The notes beneath the pieces were generated by a model. That model did not search any database. It was not told the DNA's origin and saw nothing but the letters and a program-made list of their open reading frames with translations. The position numbers and the translations under genes were made by a program. This document shows, one piece after another, positions 1 to 7,969 of a stretch of DNA of 55,197 bases. Position 1 is the first letter of the stretch. Each line of letters begins with the position of its first letter. This stretch comes from Pedobacter sp. Leaf250 (lineage in GTDB: Bacteria; Bacteroidota; Bacteroidia; Sphingobacteriales; Sphingobacteriaceae): positions 1 to 55,197 of the forward strand of contig NZ_CAKLBU010000028.1 in NCBI RefSeq assembly GCF_920984735.1, in the 5' to 3' direction.

Positions 1-80
1 TCTATCTTTTCGCCTGTTTCTGTTAAAATGCACATAAAAACACTATCTTTATGTACATCAAGACCACAACATCTTTCCAT
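1..80 (-). mobile_element. IS110-family transposase, 5' end only (runs off the window)
   Basis: Reading leftward from an ATG at position 80, the first 26 codons give MERCCGLDVHKDSVFMCILT followed by ETGEKI. This is the usual start of the DEDD transposases of the IS110 family, where the Asp in GLDVHK is the first catalytic acidic residue. The rest of the gene lies outside the window, so integrity cannot be judged. IS110 elements use a non-coding recombination end beside the gene, and positions 81-144 are probably part of it. The family is judged from the N-terminal motif alone. Confidence 0.8.
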
Positions 81-204
81 AACAACTTTGTTTTTTAGTT
101 CATTATAAAGTTAATAAAGATCGATGAGGTGGTCTTAATTTTTATTGAACGCGATTATAATTCCTCACTTTTTATGTAAGTTTGAAAGTATTAACATTTC
201 ATAT

Positions 205-342
205 ATGTTCTCAACTTTAAGTTTAGCCTTTCTTGGTACACCCGAAATTATTCTCTTTTTTTTATTCTTTGCCTGCATTTTATTATCATATTTTTTTATA
301 AAAGGGATTATTTACTTTTTAAAGGCTTTAAAAGGTAAATAG
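205..342 (+). CDS. possible 45-aa hydrophobic small protein
   Basis: An ORF from an ATG at 205 encodes a short protein with one strong membrane segment (residues ~8-30) and a basic C-terminal helix (FLKALKGK). The stretch LAFLGTPEIIL recalls the beginning of TatA proteins (LGxxEIIL before the membrane helix), but the glycine hinge and amphipathic helix of real TatA are not clear. It abuts the IS110 end, so it may be a disrupted gene or chance. An upstream in-frame start at 145 would lengthen it to 65 aa. Low certainty. Confidence 0.25.
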   Translation: MFSTLSLAFLGTPEIILFFLFFACILLSYFFIKGIIYFLKALKGK

Positions 343-421
343 ATATCCGATAATGATTGGTGGTCACTACTTATTCCGAATACCCTTTGTTGGATTGACT
401 ACTCGTAGATAATTGACGGGG

Positions 422-790
422 TCAGGCAGTTGCTTTATTCCTTTCCTTTATTAACCACAATGCTTCAAACAACCGAACCAAGTTTTCATAGACAGCAATG
501 ATCTCTTCTTTCGATAGACTATCCTCCATATATTTTTGACTTAATGAATCATAAAGCCAGTTTTTCAAAATAACATGGTAATGGCGGAGTTTAAAGGTTT
601 TAAAAATTTTCCTTAACACTTTCACAGGATTTATTATTTCATCTGCATTTAGGTGAGTTGGATAGTCCCTCATTCCTTTCTTTTCTTCTTTAATACACCA
701 TGCTACAATGATATCAATCTCTCCACTAGCAATATCAAGTCTTCCAAATGTTTTCTTTCGAATTAACCAGGCAGCTTCAATGAGTTTCAT
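422..790 (-). CDS. hypothetical protein, 122 aa
   Basis: Not a family I recognise. The product is soluble, helical and charged, with no signal peptide and no membrane segment. The C-terminal half (ENLVRLFEALWLIKER) looks like a helical bundle. The start ATG is at 790. A second leftward open frame lies just upstream (869-1054), so the two may be pieces of one longer gene or a two-gene unit. Real coding is suggested by balanced amino-acid composition, not by homology. Confidence 0.45.
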   Translation of the reverse strand: MKLIEAAWLIRKKTFGRLDIASGEIDIIVAWCIKEEKKGMRDYPTHLNADEIINPVKVLRKIFKTFKLRHYHVILKNWLYDSLSQKYMEDSLSKEEIIAVYENLVRLFEALWLIKERNKATA

Positions 791-868
791 AGTAAGTTCA
801 TAATCATAAAGTCTGTCGGATGGGCTGCTTTTAAGCGGATGATTAGCCTCAAATGAAACGTCATTGCG

Positions 869-1054
869 CTATTTTTTCAACATCTTAAGTTGATCAGGTA
901 ACCATGCCGCATCAAAGAATGCTGTTATCGGTTTGATCGGCACTACTATCTCCTCATCATCAAGTAGTATAATCCTATTTTTCTTTTGTCTGTTTAAATT
1001 ATTTCTCACAAGAATTATATTGAATTTAATTATTTGACTATTAGCTAGATAAGC
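869..1054 (-). pseudogene. possible protein fragment without a start codon
   Basis: The minus strand is open from 1054 to a TAG at 869-871 and ends with a protein-like tail (LLDDEEIVVPIKPITAFFDA). No ATG, GTG or TTG start in a good position is seen, so it looks like the 3' end of a lost gene. I could not assign a family. Otherwise the 791-1164 gap has no gene that I can support. Confidence 0.25.
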
Positions 1055-1164
1055 TCAATTGCAAAACGTTTGCCATGCTGAATACATAGTGAGGGTAAAC
1101 GGGTAAAAGTTGAATATAGATGACAAGTTGATCCTGTACATGTCTTCTACATTCTTAAATCGAA

Positions 1165-2043
1165 TTATTCGAAACATATTTTATTTTCCATTGTCATATT
1201 TCCTGCCCTTTCAAATTCTGATATTTTGTTTTCGCACAATTTTCTGGTTAGCTTTTCAAAAGCATAGGCTTTGGATAATAATTTATCTGCATCGTCCTGC
1301 TGGACGCTAAATTTGTCATTATACCTGGCCTGCGAGTAGCTCTTTAACAAGATTTCAAATAATCTGCGATCTGCCTCCGTTGCCTTAAGCATTTCGTAAG
1401 GTAATGGTGAAAAGCTGCTACACAAATCAAGCTGCCGACCTAAATGATGAATGTCAGATCGGTAGGCGAGGTATACACGAATTAGTGCTATCGTGCATTG
1501 TTCTATAACCTGGTGGGTCATAAACAGACATACCGCATAATGCTCATTACTGTAGCAATCCGATGCACCTTCCAAAAAACCGGCAGCGAGTTTAATTCTG
1601 TGTGCATAATGTTTGCTTGCTTTCTCTGAATTCTGTGAAGAATCAAAAGCGATACTTGAAGTTTCATTTAAGATTCCATTTGAACTGTAAAGGTGCTGAG
1701 CCGCATTTAATATGGAAATGAAAAAGCGATTATTCTTTTTGATGCAGTATTGAATGGTTTCCATGCCGTGGGAAAGCATAGTTATTTTACCGCAGAAAAA
1801 TTTGGTATTGCAAAAATCCTGTGCCTCATGCTCGTTTCTTGTTTTACTCGCCATAACCATTAACAAAAAGTAGTGGTGCTCAGTTGAAGAATAAGTGGAA
1901 CCAAAACATCCCGATTTTGTTGCTGTTTGAGTCAGCTTGCAAAAGCAATAAATATAAATTGGCTTGAATTTCTCTATAAGCAATCTACAGAGCTCAATGA
2001 TGCAATCTGTCCTAACCGTTTGTAATACATGTTTTGTTTTCAT
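1165..2043 (-). CDS. HEPN-domain protein, 292 aa
   Basis: The C-terminal half (about residues 150-270) has the pattern of a HEPN helical bundle: a Tyr-rich helix with HYAVCLFMTHQVIEQ, then RSDIHH, which fits the R-x4-H motif of HEPN RNases, then a final helix. The N-terminal half is of the kind found in Bacteroidota HEPN proteins where a degenerate nucleotidyltransferase-like fold precedes HEPN; I see no clear GSxxxxDxD catalytic motif there. HEPN proteins of this type are often RNases in toxin or defence modules, but no antitoxin is adjacent apart from the divergent XRE regulator. Function as an RNase is inferred. Confidence 0.65.
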   Translation of the reverse strand: MKTKHVLQTVRTDCIIELCRLLIEKFKPIYIYCFCKLTQTATKSGCFGSTYSSTEHHYFLLMVMASKTRNEHEAQDFCNTKFFCGKITMLSHGMETIQYCIKKNNRFFISILNAAQHLYSSNGILNETSSIAFDSSQNSEKASKHYAHRIKLAAGFLEGASDCYSNEHYAVCLFMTHQVIEQCTIALIRVYLAYRSDIHHLGRQLDLCSSFSPLPYEMLKATEADRRLFEILLKSYSQARYNDKFSVQQDDADKLLSKAYAFEKLTRKLCENKISEFERAGNMTMENKICFE

Positions 2044-2101
2044 AACTATATGATTTTGAATTTATTCCAAATCTCCATATCTGTTCGATCGTACCGAACC
2101 A

Positions 2102-2146
2102 CGAGCGGGTTGTTAAATACAAAAACTTAGTTGTTTTTAACGCTCG
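2102..2146. promoter_or_regulatory. inverted repeat between HEPN gene and XRE regulator
   Basis: CGAGCG at 2102-2107 is matched by its reverse complement CGCTCG at 2141-2146. The AT-rich spacer contains two GTT(G/A)TTAAA-like stretches near the arms. It sits in the short divergent gap between the HEPN gene (start 2043) and the XRE gene (start 2169), where an autoregulatory operator would be expected. Binding is inferred. Confidence 0.35.
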
Positions 2147-2168
2147 AAAAAAATCGATATATTTGGGT

Positions 2169-2531
2169 ATGGAAACATCTGAAAAAAACACTCGAATGCA
2201 TTTAGGGCGTAAAATCTCTCGTATACGTGAATTACGCGGGATGAAACAAGAAGCGCTTGCTAATGAATTAGGCATCAGCCAACAGGCTATCAGTAAGCTT
2301 GAGCAGAGTGAAGATATTGAAGATTCGACCTTAGATAAGGTTGCAAAGGCTCTTGGTGTGACCGCCGAAGGAATTAAGCATTTCACTGAAGAAACTATTT
2401 TTAATAATATAAATAACTTTCATGATAATTCAATTCAAAATAATTTTAATCCAATAGAAAAAATTGTTGAGTTGTATGAAAGATTGTTAGCGAGCGAGCG
2501 TGAAAAGAACGAAATTTTAAAAAAGTTTTAA
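2169..2531 (+). CDS. XRE-family transcriptional regulator, 120 aa
   Basis: Residues ~10-65 form a Cro/CI-type helix-turn-helix (ISRIRELRGMKQEALANELG, then ISQQAISKLEQ). The C-terminal tail FNPIEKIVELYERLL is a short dimerising coiled coil common in Bacteroidota XRE regulators. The ATG at 2169 was preferred over a TTG at 2163. A TATATTTG stretch ends only four bases before it; if that were a true -7 box, the next Met (2196) would be the start. The gene is divergent from the HEPN gene and probably represses itself and perhaps that gene through the inverted repeat in the gap. Confidence 0.8.
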   Translation: METSEKNTRMHLGRKISRIRELRGMKQEALANELGISQQAISKLEQSEDIEDSTLDKVAKALGVTAEGIKHFTEETIFNNINNFHDNSIQNNFNPIEKIVELYERLLASEREKNEILKKF

Positions 2532-2652
2532 ATCTTCAATCGAAGAGATATAATTATTTTAACTAAAAGAGCTTATGATGCCGCTGCACCCGCTCACGCG
2601 CTATTGATAAATGCCATGGCAAAATCTTATTTTTTGCTGGGTGTTATTAAGT

Positions 2653-3020
2653 GATTTCCCACCACACTTTTACGCCTTAACGGCTACGCCCGAAAGGTGA
2701 TTTGCTTCTACCCGTAAGGGGATGTAGTGGGTTGCCGCAGGATTGTGTTGCAAGTGGAAGGGATGGTGGAGGTTGTTGGTGTTTTCCCGCCACGCTTTTT
2801 GCCCTATCGGCTTCGCCCGAAAAGTGATTTGCTTCTATCCGTGATGGGATGTTGTGGCTTGACGCAGGACTGTGGTACAAGTGGAATGCGGTGTGCGATA
2901 TGCTGCTGTTTTCCCCACCACACTTTAGTGGCCTATCGGCTTTGCCCGAAAGGTGCTTTTTTTTGCTTCTATCCGTGAGGGGATGTTGTGGGTTGCCGAA
3001 GGATCGTGCTACAAGTGGTG
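2653..3020 (+). repeat. three tandem ~127-bp non-coding repeats
   Basis: Three imperfect copies begin near 2653, 2781 and 2907. Each has, in order: TTCCCaCCACaC, GCCtAtCGGCT, CGCCCGAAAgGTG, TTTGCTTCTAtCCGTgA, GGGATGTtGTGG and a closing ACAAGTGG. Unit spacing is 126-128 bp. A fourth copy lies at 12107-12215 and a decayed one near 10186-10266. Short ORFs here are compositional artefacts: each copy is translated differently and none resembles a protein. No terminal inverted repeats or target duplications were recognised. Confidence 0.7.
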
Positions 3021-3074
3021 GGGGCAGGCATCGACCTCCTGCGATTTAATAAACAGAAAATGATTTCGTGAAGA

Positions 3075-3455
3075 TTAGGCTTTTAGCGCATATTCCTGAA
3101 TTAACAAATTGGTAGGAATGTGTAGGGTGGCACTGAACTGCCTGATCATTTTGAGTGATAATGCCCTTTCGTAGTTCAGAACCTTGCTTAGGTTGCCTTT
3201 ATCTCCATACTTCCTGGCCAGGTCGGCAGGTTTTAGCCCAAACTCTTCCATCCTGATTCTGATTGTTTCAATGGGGTCTACAGCTGGTAAAGCCCATTGC
3301 TTGTTTTCATATTCGGAAATAAGGTGTACCAAAAGCATTTTCTCCCTGTGTTCTGGAGAATCCTTTGGGGCATACTTTACCTCTTCATATCGAGACGTGG
3401 CAAGATCATATTCCTGCTCATTCTCCAGTAAAAACCACTGGGTTGTTTTACTCAT
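3075..3455 (-). CDS. higA: HigA-type antitoxin (HTH), 126 aa
   Basis: Antitoxin partner of the HigB toxin encoded 28 bp upstream on the same strand. Residues ~70-120 carry a lambda-repressor-like HTH (FGLKPADLARKYGDKGNLSK), the place where HigA proteins bind the operator. The N-terminal half (EEVKYAPKDSPEHREKM) is typical of the antitoxins paired with RelE-like HigB. Toxin-first gene order is the hallmark of higBA loci. HigA neutralises HigB by direct binding and represses the operon. Both genes look intact. Confidence 0.82.
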   Translation of the reverse strand: MSKTTQWFLLENEQEYDLATSRYEEVKYAPKDSPEHREKMLLVHLISEYENKQWALPAVDPIETIRIRMEEFGLKPADLARKYGDKGNLSKVLNYERALSLKMIRQFSATLHIPTNLLIQEYALKA

Positions 3456-3483
3456 AATTCCTTAATTGACTTTTGAATACAAA

Positions 3484-3777
3484 CTATATCGTTAATGCAT
3501 CAACTTTGTCATATTCGGCATGTGTGCCGACAAATCTTATTTCAACTGTTTTGTCTATGAAATCCACCTCAACTATAATGCGGTATTTGTTTCCGACAAT
3601 TTTAAATCTGGCCCTTCGGCCGTTAAGTACTTTGGCTTTTGGAAAGCTTTTCATTATTTCTAACGGCGTATTCCAATCAGCGTTTTCTACGATGCTTTTA
3701 AAAACAGATATGCTTTTAATTGAATCGACGTGTGTTCTTGAGAAGTCTTGTAACTTCTTTAAATAAATTATCCTCAT
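3484..3777 (-). CDS. higB: HigB-type mRNA interferase toxin, 97 aa
   Basis: A small RelE-fold toxin of the HigB family that cleaves mRNA on translating ribosomes. Family signs include the start MRIIYLKKLQDFSRTH, the central ADWNTPLEIMKSFPKAKVL and the core strand RARFKIVGNKYRIIVEV, followed by VEIRFVGTHAEYDKVDA, where the conserved His and Tyr lie near the C terminus. It is first in a two-gene leftward operon with its antitoxin. Length is normal for the family. No disruption seen. Confidence 0.87.
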   Translation of the reverse strand: MRIIYLKKLQDFSRTHVDSIKSISVFKSIVENADWNTPLEIMKSFPKAKVLNGRRARFKIVGNKYRIIVEVDFIDKTVEIRFVGTHAEYDKVDALTI

Positions 3778-3852
3778 TTGGAATAGCTTTAGGTTTAATT
3801 GAAGGCCTATTAAACATGATTCAAAAAATTTAGAAGTAAAAATACAAAGGCT

Positions 3853-3872
3853 TCAGACGACCATTCGTCTGA
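3853..3872. promoter_or_regulatory. perfect 8-bp inverted repeat upstream of higBA
   Basis: TCAGACGA (3853-3860), a 4-base spacer, then TCGTCTGA (3865-3872), about 75 bp upstream of the higB start. Such a dyad is a good candidate operator for HigA autoregulation. It could also be the first of three RNA hairpins in this gap, with the others at 3892-3916 and 3964-3996. Confidence 0.45.
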
Positions 3873-3963
3873 TTTACCGCTATAAGTTTAACGAATGCTG
3901 CAAATGGCAACATTCGAATTAGCATCACTAGCTTCCCAAACCTAGGATTGCCGGTACAAACAT

Positions 3964-4003
3964 AAATAAAAGTTGTCTATTTGACAACTTTTATTTGTGT
4001 TTT
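3964..4003 (+). terminator. strong intrinsic terminator-like hairpin in a gene-free gap
   Basis: A perfect 14-bp stem (3964-3977 with 3983-3996, 5-base loop) is followed by GTGTTTTTTT on the plus strand. No rightward gene is upstream; instead two smaller hairpins lie at 3853-3872 and 3892-3916. Either it ends a short untranslated transcript from this gap or it blocks readthrough from the element on the left. Confidence 0.55.
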
Positions 4004-4261
4004 TTTATTTTGTCATTAAAGACGGTGCTAGAGCATATTTAAAGAGCAGTGCGTTACTTAAATTTCAACACCAACTTTTTTCATTTACCGACATTTGTCG
4101 GAAAATTCCCGATTTCTTCGCCGCAGATTTGTACTGTAGATCACATTGATCCACCTAACCAGATCTTGAACCAATGAAAAACACCCTGTTAATGTTAGGG
4201 GAAGAAAACAGGCCGATCATTTGCAGATTTTCATTTAGAAATTCTTTTTAAAAGACTTTTT

Positions 4262-4350
4262 TTCTTTTTGGGCGTGCCCCTAAAGGGCTGCGTCTTACGC
4301 TATATCTTTTGTTCCAAAGGATGCCGCTGCAACCGCTCACGCGCTGATGA
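4262..4350 (+). repeat. dispersed repeat module (GGCGTGC...CTGCAACCGCTCACGCG)
   Basis: The segment GGGCGTGCCCCTAAAGGGCT through GGATGCCGCTGCAACCGCTC ACGCGC matches 11971-12040 closely, and its right end recurs at 2579-2606. It is the left module of the dispersed repeat family whose right module is described at 2653-3020. I see no coding capacity. The rest of the gap from 4004 to 4609 shows nothing else recognisable. Confidence 0.55.
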
Positions 4351-4609
4351 TTAACTGACTTTACGAAAAATCTATTTCATGACATGATTAGCTAAATGAA
4401 TCTGGTTTAAGTAAATGAGCTAGTGTCATGTTTAATCAGCTTAGGTATGATTTTATTAGGACGCAATCTGCCACAGTTCTCTTTTTGATGAAATAATGGT
4501 GTCACTTATATGAATAACTGCCATCTTGTCCAGTGAGAAATACAAATAAAATAATGGCATAAAACTTGAAAGAGTGATTTCGCCTTTAGAAATGTCTAGG
4601 GGGTTAACA

Positions 4610-5060
4610 GTTTAATATACCAAATATCTGGGAATTTTCCAAATATTTCTGCACTTCTATAATCCTTATAGCAGTATCAGGCTCCATCCTAACGGATATG
4701 AGTACTGAACACATGAGAATCTGTAGAACGGTGTTGAGTGTTTCCATAACATTGTTTATAAAGTTTAAAGAGACCTTACTGGAGAAATCCAGAAAACCCG
4801 ATCAAAGTCGAAACATATGGAGAGAGGTTTTGAGGCAACAGAAGCAGGTATCAGTTACCTGCCGGTAATCTCAAATAGGTCTGCCGGAACTGTCCGGTAG
4901 ATGTGTAGTGCCACATTTGTTATGGATGATTGGCCATGGGCGGATTAAGGTAGGCAGGGGTGCAAGTCCCTGAACGATCTAAGGCAGTCGTTTACCAAGC
5001 AATGACATACATTGTGCATTGGTCAGAAAGTTAAAACTGATGAATCTTTCTGATCAATGT
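4610..5060 (+). ncRNA. structured leader RNA of the reverse transcriptase locus
   Basis: The gene-free DNA before the reverse transcriptase is packed with stem-loops. These are 4622-4648, 4779-4792 (CTGGA, GAAA loop, TCCAG), 4844-4862 (7 bp), 4881-4900 (8 bp with one G-U), 4955-4972 (6 bp) and 4973-4992. The last is a long 15-bp hairpin pairing 5016-5030 with 5046-5060. GGTA 4949-4952 can close with TACC 4993-4996 to make a junction. Defence reverse transcriptases of the DRT2 type have a non-coding RNA of a few hundred nt in exactly this position that serves as template. The 5' boundary is uncertain. Frame 4608-4865 is free of stops for 86 codons, which may matter for a DRT2-like product. Confidence 0.55.
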
Positions 5061-5073
5061 CCCATTAAAACAG

Positions 5074-6603
5074 ATGAATTACGCTCAATTATACTCAGAA
5101 GAAATCTGGAAAGAGTATTCCGATAAAGTGCTCAGGGAAAACAAACCCAAGACCTATAAGCATTTCGACCACATCTTTGATTTTGCTGAAAAGAACCAAC
5201 TAATACAGCACCTGGTAAGCGACCCAAAGCTACTGCGTGTCGCTAAACATTCGTTTGTCCCGTTGCTGAAAATCCTGACAAAAACGCCAAGATATAAATA
5301 CGATGAAGAGGACGGGGTCTATGACCTGGAAACGAAGATCCGGCCGATATCCTTTGCCTCCCATTTTGATTCCTACCTATATGGATTTTATGCCTATGCG
5401 CTGAATAAAAAGTATCAAGATTACATTAAACGCAAGGGTTTTGACAGTAGTATATTGGCGTATAGGTCGGATCTGAATGGTGATTGCAATATCCAGTTTG
5501 CGAAACGGGCATTTGATTCAGTATCCATGATGGTTGGGAAGTACGGAAAGTGTACGGCGATTGCATTGGACATCACAGGGTATTTTGATAATATAGATCA
5601 TACTGAACTTAAGGATAAGTGGGCATCTGTAATCAGCCTGAAAGAACTACCGGCAGATCAATACAAGATATTCCGTTCACTGACCAATTATTCTTATATC
5701 AATAAATCGAGTTTGCTCAAGCATTTCAAGATAGACCTCAAAAAAGAAGAGGATGTAAGAACACTGCTGAATGTTATTCCATCTACTCTGGCTGGGAAAA
5801 CATACAACGACAAATTTGAACTTTTAAGGAAAAGGCAGCTTGTTGTCAGAAACAAACCCAAAACAGATGCCCATGGAAACAAATCATACCGGGGTATACC
5901 CCAGGGATCACCGATGAGTTCTGTGCTTTCAAATATTTACCTTGTTAATTTCGATGAATGGCTCCATAACAGAGGCAGGTACATGGATTTCCAATACATG
6001 AGATACTGCGATGATTTGTTGATCATCTGCAGATCGGAACATGCCCAGGATCTTATCGAACAGGTTATAGAAGAGATTAGTGTCCGATATAAGTTAACGA
6101 TACAAAAAAAGAAAACCGAGATAGTAGAGTTTAGACCAAATTCCAAAGGAAAGGTTCGCTCATTCGATATCGGTGCGAAAGCGGTCATTAAGCCTGGTAG
6201 TGACGAGCAACGGCTTTATAAAAACCTTCAATATCTGGGTTTTGAATTTAATGGCAGCAACACCTATATCCGTCCGGGAAGCCTTTCCAGGTATTTCCGG
6301 AAAGTCAAGGGTAGGGTATTAAAGACCATGATGATGGCTTATGGCAAAAAATCGGTAAAAGCGGTGATTTCGAAAAAGCAGTTGTATGAAAGATATTCGC
6401 ATTCCGGGGAAAGGAACTTTATTACCTATGCGATGAATGCAGCTAAAAACAGTTACAAAAATGCTTCGGGGGTTGAAAGATGTGGCCTTGATTCACCATC
6501 AATTAAGAGGCAGCTAAATGCCCATTTTTCATTCCTGCAAAAGGAAATCGACAAAATGAGCAGAGAATTTGCCAGGCAGAAAAAAATGGTCAAAAAGAAA
6601 TAA
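5074..6603 (+). CDS. defence-associated reverse transcriptase (DRT2/UG2-like), 509 aa
   Basis: RNA-dependent DNA polymerase of the unknown-group/DRT type. Motif A is LDITGYFDNIDH (~residues 168-179), motif B RGIPQGSPMSSVLSNIYL (~272-289) and the catalytic YCDD is near residue 310. The stretch RPISFASHFDSYLYGFYAY before motif A and the C-terminal GERNFITYAMNAAKNSYK are typical of DRT proteins. There is no maturase, HNH or Cas1 domain, so it is not a mobile group II intron protein. It sits directly after a structured leader, as in DRT2, where the enzyme copies the RNA into repetitive cDNA during phage infection. Subgroup assignment is from memory of family patterns; a retron is less likely. Intact, and convergent with the CHAT gene. 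Confidence 0.75.
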   Translation: MNYAQLYSEEIWKEYSDKVLRENKPKTYKHFDHIFDFAEKNQLIQHLVSDPKLLRVAKHSFVPLLKILTKTPRYKYDEEDGVYDLETKIRPISFASHFDSYLYGFYAYALNKKYQDYIKRKGFDSSILAYRSDLNGDCNIQFAKRAFDSVSMMVGKYGKCTAIALDITGYFDNIDHTELKDKWASVISLKELPADQYKIFRSLTNYSYINKSSLLKHFKIDLKKEEDVRTLLNVIPSTLAGKTYNDKFELLRKRQLVVRNKPKTDAHGNKSYRGIPQGSPMSSVLSNIYLVNFDEWLHNRGRYMDFQYMRYCDDLLIICRSEHAQDLIEQVIEEISVRYKLTIQKKKTEIVEFRPNSKGKVRSFDIGAKAVIKPGSDEQRLYKNLQYLGFEFNGSNTYIRPGSLSRYFRKVKGRVLKTMMMAYGKKSVKAVISKKQLYERYSHSGERNFITYAMNAAKNSYKNASGVERCGLDSPSIKRQLNAHFSFLQKEIDKMSREFARQKKMVKKK

Positions 6604-6645
6604 GTTATATCGATAGTTTCATCAGGTTTCTGTTGTCTATTATGA

Positions 6646-7674
6646 TCAGGGTTTTACTATAAAAATATTTTCAGCATTTAATCCGTTTTTGATATACAGT
6701 TTTGGGGTGTTTTCTTCGGGGATCCCTTCTAACATCAACGAGGCCCTAGCTTGTTCAAAGGATTTTTTAACCGAATTGCCATATCCGATCGATCCGTAAA
6801 ACTGCGCAGCAAATATCCTGGCCGCATTGTCGCTGATGGATGTCGTCATTCCTATGGCTACTTCAATTTGATCAACTACTTTTTCTGCCTGTCTATGGGA
6901 ATGGCAGGTATTAAAAAATACCAGCCTGATACTGTCGGTCGAGGCGTGCATGGTCTGGACAATTGCATCAATGGATACGGTTTTGCTTTGGTGTTGGTTG
7001 TCCATTAAAACCAGTTCATCTTCCTGGGTTCCGTGCCCGCTAAAATGTACAATCACTGGCTGAAATTCATTTAAACCTTGAAGTATGTCCACTGGGCGCA
7101 CTGCCCAGCAGGATTCCAGTTTCACAGAATCACGGTGTTTCGATGATAAAATATTTTTCTGTATTTCCCTGATTTCCTCATCCAAGAATAATTGGCCTTG
7201 GTCTACAGGATTAGAAGCAAAAAATAATACCGTTATTTTTTTTGGGAGATTGGATAATTCGCGTAGTTTCAAGCCGTGGACATTAACGGTATTTTGTAAC
7301 GTGTTCAGGTTTAGTTGATGTGCTTGCTGTATCTGAGCATTCTGTTTTGACCTTTTATTCTGCTCGCTGATTTCCTCTTTTGATAACTTTGCCAGTTCTC
7401 TTGCGAGGTTCAACTCAATTTTGCTGATTTTCGCATCGATATCCGCTATCTTCTTTTCCGACTTGGCATATTGATCGCTATACCGGGAGATTTCTGAATT
7501 TTTACTTTTTATTGTGGACAGGTTCTTTGTTGATAACAAAGTCTTTCTGCTTGCTTGGATTCGTGAGGAGATCGAGGAAAGATTTTTACCCTCCAAGGCC
7601 TTTTTCTTGATTAAGGAGGCTATATCCTCCCTAAATTTGTTGACATTTCTCCTGTAAGAATCTATAAGTGGCAT
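6646..7674 (-). CDS. coiled-coil CHAT-domain (caspase-like) protease, 342 aa
   Basis: The C-terminal half is a CHAT domain, a caspase/separase-type cysteine protease. It has the predicted catalytic His in HFSGHG (~residue 210) and Cys in FFNTCHS (~256), followed by the conserved tail YGNSVKKSFEQARASLMLEG. The N-terminal ~130 residues are a long charged coiled coil (SSISSRIQASRKTLLSTKNL and following) resembling the N-terminal region of some TIR-domain effector proteins. That would suggest an exchangeable oligomerisation module. The start at 7674 (MPLIDSYRRN) was preferred over 7713. It stands alone, without an obvious adjacent sensor. A role as a death effector in defence is inferred. Confidence 0.75.
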   Translation of the reverse strand: MPLIDSYRRNVNKFREDIASLIKKKALEGKNLSSISSRIQASRKTLLSTKNLSTIKSKNSEISRYSDQYAKSEKKIADIDAKISKIELNLARELAKLSKEEISEQNKRSKQNAQIQQAHQLNLNTLQNTVNVHGLKLRELSNLPKKITVLFFASNPVDQGQLFLDEEIREIQKNILSSKHRDSVKLESCWAVRPVDILQGLNEFQPVIVHFSGHGTQEDELVLMDNQHQSKTVSIDAIVQTMHASTDSIRLVFFNTCHSHRQAEKVVDQIEVAIGMTTSISDNAARIFAAQFYGSIGYGNSVKKSFEQARASLMLEGIPEENTPKLYIKNGLNAENIFIVKP

Positions 7675-7969
7675 AATTAAGTATTGTTGGGATAAGATAC
7701 GTATTGTTTCCAAAGTTCCTGCTCTTGATCTGTTGCTTTTTTTTAGTAACTGAGTTGATCTAGAAGAAATTTGCTGATTAAAGTACTGCTAATATTCCAT
7801 TCAACCGGATATGTTATTATCACCGGTTAAGCTAAAAGTAAAACGGTTGATGAATGCCAAAGCTAAAAGGACGACTGCCCATTTTAATATTTAAAATACC
7901 CGCCAACGATAAATTGTTTCTTTTGACTGCAGTTTTTCCTTATTTTTCAACAATATTTTGGCTTTTATC

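Noticed and set aside
2677..3049. Overlapping 66-83 codon ORFs on both strands
   Set aside because: They lie inside the tandem non-coding repeats, change sequence from copy to copy and resemble no protein.
4940..5000. GGGGTGCAAGTCCC, suggestive of a group II intron end
   Set aside because: The reverse transcriptase lacks maturase and HNH domains and no domain V-like hairpin follows the gene; the motif is just the loop side of a local stem.
5074..6603. Calling the reverse transcriptase a retron
   Set aside because: No msr/msd arrangement with inverted flanks and priming G was found and no effector gene is co-directional; the protein flanks look like DRT proteins.
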